A stretch of DNA of 64,000 nucleotides from Serendipita indica DSM 11827. Lineage: Eukaryota; Basidiomycota; Agaricomycetes; Sebacinales; Serendipitaceae. The notes below the pieces were generated by a model. It was not told the DNA's origin. It made no database searches and saw only the letters and a list, made by a program, of their open reading frames with translations. Below, piece by piece: positions 55,736-64,000 of this stretch. Every line of letters begins with the position of its first letter. Position 1 is the first letter of the stretch. Made by a program: the position numbers and the translations under genes. The stretch spans positions 2,294,001 through 2,358,000 of the forward strand of contig CAJVGD010000002.1 of assembly GCA_910890315.1 (NCBI GenBank), in the 5' to 3' direction.

Positions 55736-57392
55736 ATGTCTTCAAACAATGACAAGTCCAACACAACATCCCCTGAAGCCACTTCAGATTCCAAGACACC
55801 ACCAGCAGCAGTAACGCGCCCATCCGGAGGCGCCCGTTTACCCTCGTTGACGCAACTGGCGGCGAGGTATGATTGCTATATGAGACTCACAACCACTTGC
55901 TGATATACCTGGCCTTTGCGTGCTTGATGATAATCAGAATCGCCCCAAGCGCACCCGCCTCGACAAGTTCCTCCAGCCGACCGCGGCTTGCTGCGAACAT
56001 ATTGCGCTCAAATTCCCAAGCCTCTACTATAACCACAGCCTCTGCACATTCCACAGACTCTACGGCTGTGAACCCACCGACTACCCGTCCGGTTTCTCCC
56101 ACAGCGTCCGATTATTCACAGACTTCAGTTGCTGTCTCATCTACTCTGGATGCATCAAAGACTGGATCAGCACCACCTGATGGAATACCCGCGCCCATTG
56201 TTGACAAAGAGGAAAAGCTCATCAGAGGATACAAGAATATCCCGAGCTTGAATGCTATTACAGAGAGGATGCAAAGAGCCAAGCTCGAGCAGGCACAGAA
56301 TGCCGCAAATGCTGGCGCACCCTCTGCAATCGTTGTCACTCAGCCGGAAAGCGCAGATGCCACTCCAACGACGGAAGAACAAAAGCCTCTGCCAACGGAT
56401 GCAAAGGCAGAATCACAGCCAGAAGAGCATCCATTGCAACATACTTGGTAAGCCATTCAGTTTTAAGAAAGCTGTGTCCTAATCCGTTCGCAGGACGTTA
56501 TATTATGATTCAAAGGCCAAAGGACCTCCTTCCACTCCATTCTCAGCCAATGCTGAGCACACCAAGTTTCCAACAAATACAGAAGGTGCTGCGTATGAGG
56601 CCGGTTTGACGGTTGTCGGCGACTTTAAGACGGTTTGTGCATTTACTTCCATTGAGCATCTTCCCAAACCTCTCGGTATAGGTCGAAGGATTCTGTCGCT
56701 ACTTTAATTGGCTCAAACCACCGTCAAAACTAGAGCGAAGCAGCAACTATCATCTATTCAAAGATGGAATTAAACCGATGTGGGAGGATCCAGCAAATGC
56801 TCAGGGTGGCAAATGGGTGCTCACCATCAAGAGCAACCCAAACCTTCTTGACCGATGTTGGAGCTGGCTTGCAATGGCGCTTGTCGGTGAGGAATTGGAC
56901 GAGAAAGACGAGGTCTGCGGGGCCGTTGTCTCGCTTCGAGCCAAGATTGATAGAATACAACTCTGGACGAGAGGAAAGGACGACGTCGAATCTATCAATA
57001 ACCTCGGACGCAAGTTGGTCAAGCTGCTAGACGTTGGAGAGGAGCAAGGTGTTGGATTAGAATTTCAGGTATGTGGATAAAGGGTCCATTCGTCATCTCC
57101 GTTGCTCATCCTTTCACAGTATAATACAGAGGATCGGCCTACGCCAAACAAATTTATATCAATCCAGTCTCAGAACGCGTATACGGGCTACAAGCAATCA
57201 CCTTTGTCGGCAGTTTCGACTAGCTTTAATCCTCCCTTCAGTCCGGATGGGGCTTCTCCCGCAACTCCCAACGGACCAACCCTCCCCTTGAAGAGTCAGA
57301 ATGTGGCTGCTTTGGATGCTGCTACAGGTGGAGGCGGCGCGTTTGGCACTTGGAGGTCCAAGCGGGCACAGGCGGCGGTAGACAAGGAGTAG
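55736..57392 (+). CDS. eIF4E-family cap-binding protein with long N-terminal extension
   Basis: ATG at 55736 (MSSNNDKSNTTSPEATSDSK). About 190 disordered Ser/Thr/Pro/Ala residues come first, containing EEKLIRGYKNIPSLNAITER, a 4E-interaction-like helix. The eIF4E fold starts at HPLQHTW-TLYYDSKAKGP. It includes GDFKTVEGFCRYFNWLKPPS, SNYHLFKDGIKPMWEDPANA with the cap-contacting W-E pair, then GGKWVLTIKS and LDRCWSWLAMALVGEELDEK. It continues with VCGAVVSLRAKIDRIQLWTR and ends in a Ser/Pro/Gly-rich tail. It is longer than canonical eIF4E and closer to eIF4E2/4EHP-like fungal proteins. Probable role: mRNA cap binding in translation initiation or repression. Confidence 0.85.
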
Positions 57393-57512
57393 AACCATAA
57401 TATTGCAGCGTTTTCAACCTTGTAACTCCAATCTTATTCTTCACCCCGCCTTTTGTACGCAAAAAGATGAGAGGACTCGAAGTGGTTGATTCTTCTTCCT
57501 CCCGTCCACGAG

Positions 57513-58934
57513 ATGATCCAGACAAGTCTGCTCCCGTCAACCCACGGAGATCTAGTCACAGATGCTGCATACGATTTCTATGGACTAAGACTTGCTACTT
57601 GTTCATTAGACCAACGGTTTGCAACAGAGACGGACGGTCTGATCAAAATTGACGCTGCACTAGAATAAAGACATGGACATTGGACGAAACGACAGGAAAT
57701 TGGGCGAGTGATGATGACTGGAAAGTCTGTATATCTTCCCTTCACCCTTTCCCTCTTCTAACATCATGACAGGCCCACGATGCGCCTGTTTGTCGGCTAT
57801 CCTGGGCACATCCAGAATATGGAACCATCCTTGCGAGCTGTTCGTTTGATAAAACGGTGAAGATTTGGGAAGAAGGCGGCGTGGAACCTGCCCGCGGCAG
57901 CGACGCCAACGCTGGCTCGAGATGGCGCGAGCGCGCGACGCTGAGCGAGAGCAGAACAACTGGAGCAAGTGTACGGGCCGTAGAGTTTGCACCAAGACAA
58001 TTTGGACTAAAATTGGTGCGCAAATTCCCCATCTTTCGGGTGCACAACTCACTGTCGCTTGTTGTTTAGGCAGTCCTGTCATCGGATTCGATTCTTCGCA
58101 TCTATGACTGTGTCGAGCTTCACAATCTCGCGACGTGGAATCTCACGTTTACTATCGACGTGCGCCTACTGCAGCCACCTTCCACACCGCCGATGTCCAC
58201 AACGGATATGTTTGCTGCACCTGGAACAAGTCTAGGCGCTTCGAGTAATGGAAAGAGCTACGGCAGTAGTGTGACTGGAGGAAGACCCGGAAAACGAGAG
58301 GCAGACGGTGGATGGTCCATCTCCTGGTGCAAAGACGCGACGACGGGTCAGTTGATTGCCGTAGCGGCTGATACATACGGATTGGTTAGAGTAAGTAATA
58401 CTAATCCTGATATATTGACCGCTAACGGTGGGGCAGGTATTACAACTGTCCGACTCGCGCTCGCACAAGACGGTCTTTACGCTCCCTCCAAATGCGAGCG
58501 GCGCGACGGACTCGCCCGCAATTACGACCGTTGCTTGGGCGCCACTTTGTGGAAGGCGCTTCCATCTCATTGCGACAGGAGGACGAGAAGGAAAGGTGAA
58601 TATTTGGAAAATCAGCCCTCCACACACCAATGTCACTACGGAATGGAGTGTAAATCTCGCTGGAACATTTGATGATCATCAGTAAGTAGCAAACAAGGGC
58701 CCTTATTTCCTGGCTAACAGCCCATAGGTCGGCAGTGACAAGAGTCGAATGGAATGTGACTGGGTATGTGATGTGTCATCAAGGGTATCGCTGCTTACTA
58801 GTACTAGAACTATCCTTTCATCTGCAGGAAATGACGGAAACATTCGCCTATGGCGGTCGACTTACGGTGGCATCTGGCGCACAATGGGTCACATTCACAC
58901 GGAACACGGTGACGACGAGGAGATGCACGAATAA
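57513..58934 (+). CDS. SEH1: SEH1-type WD40 nucleoporin
   Basis: ATG at 57513 gives MIQTSLLPSTHGDLVTDAAY, then DFYGLRLATCSLDQR-IKTW, a WD repeat matching SEH1 blade 1. AHDAPVCRLSWAHPEYGTIL, ASCSFDKTVKIWEEGG and SVRAVEFAPRQFGLKL-AVL, then SSDSILRIYDC, continue the propeller. A Ser/Gly-rich loop follows, then GWSISWCKDATTGQLIAVAA, ITTVAWAPLCGRRFHLIATG, SAVTRVEWNVTGT-ILSSAG and NDGNIRLWRSTYGG. SEH1 works in the Nup84 (Y) complex of the nuclear pore and in the SEA/GATOR2 complex at the vacuole. The C-terminal tail is short and acidic (GDDEEMHE). Confidence 0.85.
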
Positions 58935-59118
58935 CTTCAGATCTAATGAGAAGATGGAGCGCAGACCACGTGCGATTCACTAAAAAATGTATACAGCTCG
59001 ACTACGTTGAGTAGTCGCTGAGCAGCGATGTTGAAACGCCAGCTCGGATCTAAAAACACAAATGTGATCGTTGAATCTTGAGGAAGGAAGGAAAACCCTA
59101 CAAGGATGGCCAGCCGAA

Positions 59119-61225
59119 TCAATCGTCTCCCTCAAAGCCCTCTGGCTTCGTCAATGACGAGACGTCGATACCGGGAAGAGGCCACTTTTTGGCAAAGGCA
59201 CGGACCTCCTTGCGGAGAACCTTGACTTCGCGTGCACCTTCGCCGTCGCCAGTCAGCGCGACGCGCTCAAAGTCCTTGATGAGCTTTGAGCCTGCCTCCT
59301 TTTGCAGCTTCAATGCAAGCTGAACGGCGCGGTGAAGGAATTCGCCGACGACCCTAATGTCCTCCTCCTTCATGGAGCGCGAGGTCAAGGCGGACGTGCC
59401 GAGACGGATACCACCTGGAACGGCAGCAGAGGTATCGCCAGAGACGGCGTTTTCTATAAACATGTCAGATCTCTTTCTTAATGAATGCAAGGGGCCACAT
59501 ACTGTTGATAGTGATGCCAACATAGTCGCAAATCTTCTCGACCTTTGATCCTGTCAAGCCGACTGGGCGAAGGTCCCAAAGAACGAGGTGATTGTCGGTA
59601 CCCTGAGTCTGGAGCTTGTATCCGTATCCGACAAGCACCTCGGCGAGAGTGCGAGCGTTGACGATGACCTGCTTGGCGTACGCTTTCCATGTCGGAGAGG
59701 CAACCTGGAGGAGCGAGGTCGCGATGGCGGCAATGGTGTTATTGTGCGGACCACCTTGGCAAGCAGGGAAGACGGCATCGTTGACACGCTTCTCAAGGTC
59801 CTTGGCACCCTCGACGTCCTTGCGGAAGAAGATAAGACCAGCACGAGGGCCGCGGAGAGTCTTGTGGCTATCAACATGTTAACTTGATGAGAAGATGGGG
59901 TCAGAAGAAGCGTACGTAGTGGTGGTCACGACGTGGCAGGACTCGAATGGACTCGCGAGTTCACCAGCGGCGATAAGTCCCGATGTGTGTGCCATGTCGC
60001 ACATGAGCCACGCCTGCTCGCTATCTGCAATCTTGCGAAGGTACTTGTAGTCCCAGTCACGGGGATAAGCAGATGCACCGCAGATGATCAGACGAGGCTT
60101 GAAGGTCTTTGCCGTCTTCTCCAAGCTGGGATAGTCAATCAAGTGGGTCGAGGCGTCGAGTGCGTATGGAAGCGACTGGAAGTAGATGGCCGAGGCGGTA
60201 ATCTTCTTCTTTGCTGTATAGTAACCGTGTGTCAAGTGGCCTCCGTCAGGGAGACCAAGACCCATCAGACGGTCTTGCGGTTGGATGAGAGCCGTCAGAG
60301 CAGCAAAGCTAATCAAAAGTAAGTACATGTCTTGGTTATTATGTATAGTCTTACTTTGCGGTCTGTTAAATCGTCAGAAAAGGCATATCGACAAGTTAAA
60401 GGTTACTCACACTGCCAGAGTATGGCTGCACATTGACGCCCCAGACCTGAAGAGGGGTTAGCGTTATGTCAAACAATTACCATCGACGTACATTGGGATC
60501 AAGGTTAAATGCCTTGAGGGCTCGCTCGCGACAGAGGTTCTCGAGCTCGTCAACGTACTCGTTTCCACCATAGTACCGGGCCCCAGGAAGACCTTCCGAG
60601 TACTTGTTGGTGAGAATCGAGCCATTAGCTTGCATGGCAGCGAGACTGGTCAAGTTCTATTAAAAAAAGTCAGCCGGATCATCGAGGTCGGCGTCGGAAG
60701 CATGCGGAAGAGACGATGATGCTTGAAATGATAAGTCGTGATGTTGATACATACCTCTGAAGCAATGAGTTCCAATCCGCTGAACTGACGCCATGTCTCC
60801 TTGTCGATGATGTTTTGGACGACTGGGTCCACCTCTGAAAGAGGCTTGTAAAGGTCTGCGTTCTATTTTTCAAGAGAGAGACAGTTGGTAAGCTTGGTAT
60901 TTGGAGAGCGACAACCCGCAGTGAACGGCAGACTGAGATGAACAGGGTAGTCCTTGAAACTGGATGAAACCGCGTAAAAAAGACGTGAGAAGACGTGCTA
61001 GACACGTTTCAAGACCTCTAAGGGTCTCTGGGGTACTTCTTCATCGAAATACACGCAAATTTCGCGCGAAAACACGGTGTGGGTCGAGGATTGACGAGTA
61101 GGAACGTCGGTACGCACGAAATCTGACGGATAGTTTGCCATTCTACGAACTAGGAATGGTGCAAAGGAGTGGCGAGGTCGAAAAGCGGGTAAGAATGCGC
61201 GACTGAGCAATCTGGGTGAGGCCAT
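59119..61225 (-). CDS. serine hydroxymethyltransferase, probably mitochondrial and cytosolic forms
   Basis: Exon 1 (61225-61118) starts [20 protein letters not shown] and ends MANYPSDF. A 255-bp intron leads to [20 protein letters not shown]. Recognisable blocks are [54 protein letters not shown] and [19 protein letters not shown], then [20 protein letters not shown], where the intron join restores the PLP lysine of THKT. The C-terminus is [15 protein letters not shown], then [20 protein letters not shown]. The enzyme converts serine plus tetrahydrofolate to glycine plus 5,10-methylene-THF. Two in-frame ATGs (61225 and 61141) bracket an Arg-rich, acid-free leader, so initiation at the first would give a mitochondrial and at the second a cytosolic enzyme. 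Confidence 0.9.
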
Positions 61226-61341
61226 CCTTTGCAGGTGGCTACTCGGCCGAATCGACGCCAATCGATAACTAGGCTATCAGATCTACGGGATTAGGAGCCT
61301 GTCCCTAGTAATGTCTTCTTAGTATTTTCAGAATCTCTACA

Positions 61342-63200
61342 ATGTTCAACAGATTGTCGACGTCAATCGGAGTAACCAATCTCAGACTCCGCCATCATAT
61401 GGCCCTCCAAGTCAAGGCCTCGCCCAAGAAAGATGGGCAAGCCCAGGATCCCCCAGTTATTCGCTACAAGTCTGTCAACTCCAAGTTTCGAGCCCAGCTC
61501 GCCGCAGAGGGCTCCCAACTGGCCAATGCAATGAAGCGCGTCCCACCACGCGTCAAGGCCCTTGGTGGCCCCATTCTCGACGACTTTATTTCGATTGCAA
61601 CGCTCTGTGATACGCTCGAATCCAAGGTCGAGGTACTCCAGAAGGAACTGGGCGAGCAGAAGCAGTCGACAGAGATGTTGAACCAACGGCTAGAGGAAGG
61701 CCGTACCACTTTCGACATGTTGGTGACCCGGTTCACAAACTCGGTCGAACAGGCAACACAACTGAGGCAACAGGTCGACGAGGAGAGGCACGATACGAGC
61801 CAACGCCACCGGGAGGTACTGAAGCAGGAAAAGCTCTGCGAGACCAGGTGGCCACGCTCCGAAGACAGGTCGACGCGGAGAGAATGATGGCATCGCAAAT
61901 ACAAAGGAGCTGGCGACCCTGAGGGCTCAAATCGCCGAGATGGACAAAGAGCTCGCAGTGTATAGGACGAACAGTACCTTGTCCATCCCAGACTCCAAGT
62001 CACGAAAGGAGCATAATCGCAAGCAGGAGATTCAAAAGCTCACTGCTGAGAATGAATCACTGCGCGAGGACCTGAATACCCAGCTCGCGGCGCGACGCAC
62101 CATCGAGGAGAAGATGGAGAAACAAGCAGATGCGGCAGAGAAGCGCGATGCCGAGTATCAAGATTTGCTGCGCAAGTTTGAAGCCACCAACCGAATCCTT
62201 GAGCGGTCGCAGGACAAGTTGGCTGTTACCAACGAGTTCCTGCAGGTGAACGACGACCTAGCAGCACATGATGCTCTCGCGCGGATTCTCAATCTCAACG
62301 AGGAGATATCTCAGCTTGCGGGCATTTTCGTCGCTCGATGTTCCTTCCTCGAGGACGGAGACGAAGAGTTCCCGAATCCATATGCGCGTGAATCTCGTAA
62401 TGGATCCAATGCCGGAGGAGAAGAGGGAGAATCTCGACAGCAGGATCTCGTGCATCGATTCCTATCGCCGCGATTCCCCCCGTTGCTCATTAACCAGGAC
62501 CACGAGAAGCGCAGGCTGTTTTTGGATTTGGCCATTCGGGCGTGCCTCGTCCATTTCATGGAACTAATAATAAACTCGGGATGCTTTGGACTGCGGGAAG
62601 ATTTGGACGCATTTTTCCTTCAACTTTGGGGAATTGTCAAAACCCAGCGTAGGTTACCCGGCTCTCCGCAGTCGTAGCGATATGACACCAGTGCTAATTC
62701 TGTTCGCAGATCCTCAAGCTACCGCCGGCCGTTGGCGTGCCTTGACCCACCAATCAATACGAAGCTCTCCGCAGTTCCCGGTTAACCGAACACTTGTACC
62801 CAGCATGGTTCGCACACTTGGAAGCATACTGCGGATGGCACGGGTCGTCCGACCAGAAGTCACCGCCGAAGGTTTCGAGGACGACCTGACGGCGCTTCAT
62901 GCCAACGCGGTGGCGCTCGAAATTGACTTTAAGGAAAAAGTTTTTTCCACAGCATACACGGCTCGTACTGCTGCCATGGACACGCCTTTCCTTGCTGTCG
63001 AAATGATTGATGTCAGCATTCTCATGGACGGTCTGCGGGAAGAGAGCATGAGAATGGGGGTCAAGTCGGTTCTCGCGTGTGTGGCTCTCGGACTCACTGC
63101 GACCCAGGGGACGGGAACCAAATCGCGCAAGTCTCTGAGCGGGAAGAAGGGCGAGGTGCGGCAGGAGCCGACAGTTTTACTGGACACGGTACTTTCCTAA
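61342..63200 (+). CDS. long coiled-coil protein of unknown function
   Basis: ATG at 61342 (MFNRLSTSIGVTNLRLRHHM). The basic N-terminus lacks acidic residues and could be an organelle signal. About 300 residues of heptad-rich coil follow (VEVLQKELGEQKQSTEMLNQ, LTAENESLREDLNTQLAARR). A helical domain comes next: RRLFLDLAIRACLVHFMELI, LDAFFLQLWGIVKTQ, VNRTLVPSMVRTLGSILRMA and FLAVEMIDVSILMDGLREE. The protein ends in a basic tail. One intron near 62661 (donor gtaggt) is clear. Around 61818-61909 the coil reads on in another frame (ALRDQVATLRRQVDAERMM). The stretch can be removed as a 92-bp phase-0 intron (GAG/gtactg ... acaaag), or it marks two small indels. I do not recognise the family. Confidence 0.6.
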
Positions 63201-63353
63201 CGATTTGTACACGTTTTATTATATCCAAGTGTATTCGGATGCTTATCTTTCCGATGGTTGCTGCGGACATAACTGAATAAGTGCCGGGCTCGGCATGTTC
63301 ATAAATCTCTGGGCCAACTTTACTTCCAATTTTGCTCCGTTCCACGGCCCTCG

Positions 63354-64000
63354 ATGACTGCTGAGCTGTCGTCGGTGATGCCTAGACTGCTCTCGTATTC
63401 TCCAAAGTCGCTACGATGGGCTATTGCCTCCTTTCTGACGCTTGTCGTCATACTGTACCTGCTCGCACACGACCATTCGCTAGCTAACCAGACATGGCTC
63501 CAATTCACGTCTTCTTCCTCCTCCAAAAACTCGTTACAGACGTATGACGACACAGTGAGCGATACCCCCGAGCTCTGCAAGCGGCTCGAAAACTATTACA
63601 CTTGTTTGGGAACAAAGCCTCGTCGCGTCAACGGATCTACCACTACAATAAAGGGAAGCGCATCTCCTTCCAAGCTGGATGTTGTCTGGATCTGGGCAAA
63701 TGGGAGCGATCCTGTGTTCCAGGAGGCCATTTACGACGCGCAGGTGGCCTCTCTAGGCGACACTAGCTCCACCTCCAGAGTCACACTCAGCAAGGGCGCA
63801 AAGCTCTATCGGTATGTGCCTGTGCATCGCTTCACACGGCTATTTTGACCTCTCCAAATATATTTCGCCACAAATAGGGAGCACGACGAGTTGAGGTACT
63901 CGCTACGCTCGGTTCTCCAGCACTTTTCTTCGCACGCAAACCAGTTCCATGTACTCACAACGGATGTCGGAAATGCCGTCGGAGAGCGGTTCGGGATTTT
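63354..64000 (+). CDS. Stealth-family (exopolysaccharide/mannose phosphotransferase-like) protein, 5' part
   Basis: ATG at 63354 (MTAELSSVMPRLLSYSPKSL) gives a type II membrane anchor (WAIASFLTLVVILYLLA) and then a luminal Ser/Thr-rich stem. Stealth region 1 follows: KLDVVWIWANGSDPVFQE. After a 66-bp intron (CTATCG/gtatgt, acceptor aaatag) comes region 2: REHDELRYSLRSVLQHF, then HANQFHVLTTDVG. Stealth proteins transfer sugar phosphates, as GlcNAc-1-phosphotransferase does. In fungi they are Golgi enzymes thought to phosphorylate mannans. The gene runs off the window at 64000, so regions 3 and 4 are not seen. Confidence 0.8.

Overview
The window looks like nuclear DNA of a filamentous basidiomycete, probably an agaricomycete. 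Genes are dense and lie on both strands. Most are split by short introns (about 45-70 bp) with GT...AG ends and CTRAY-like branch sites. Several families are typical of these fungi: DUF6533 seven-helix proteins, RTA1-like proteins, GH30, GH71/99-like and Stealth. A Ceratobasidiaceae or Rhizoctonia-like source is possible but is only a guess from gene content. I saw no rRNA, CRISPR array, intact transposon or virus-like element. All exon boundaries come from reading splice signals and frames by eye.

Layout. 1-8.4 kb: the 3' end of an unknown gene, a GH71/99-like protein with a very long Pro/Ser-rich tail (minus), a tiny secreted protein (minus), a 2-kb gene-poor stretch and an unknown 222-aa protein (plus). 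8.7-13.4 kb: two tandem minus-strand paralogs with a degenerate von Willebrand A-like (vWA) domain. The upstream copy continues into a region resembling the cytoplasmic tail of the fungal calcium channel Cch1; this is the most unusual locus here. 13.7-19.1 kb: three tandem DUF6533 seven-helix genes. 20.0-25.7 kb: an NBR1/p62-like PB1-ZZ autophagy-receptor candidate next to a RING-IBR protein that stops before RING2. 26-43 kb: two small membrane proteins (one Tom6-like), an EH-domain protein, an RTA1-like protein, two long disordered unknowns, D-amino-acid oxidase, a BCL7-like protein, an enoyl-CoA hydratase/isomerase, GH30 and a small acidic protein. 43.6-64 kb: mostly housekeeping genes: SIN1 (TORC2), a USP16/45-like deubiquitinase, NAA15 (NatA), a tail-anchored unknown, S1/P1 nuclease, eIF4E, SEH1, SHMT, a coiled-coil protein and the 5' part of a Stealth-family phosphotransferase.

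How the genes relate. Two local groupings may have functional meaning: the NBR1-like and RING-IBR neighbours (ubiquitin and selective autophagy), and the vWA/Cch1-tail pair (possible calcium-channel-linked signalling). SHMT carries two in-frame start codons, the first opening a classical mitochondrial presequence, so one gene could serve both cytosol and mitochondrion. The other genes look like independent single-gene units with short bidirectional promoters and short convergent 3' gaps.
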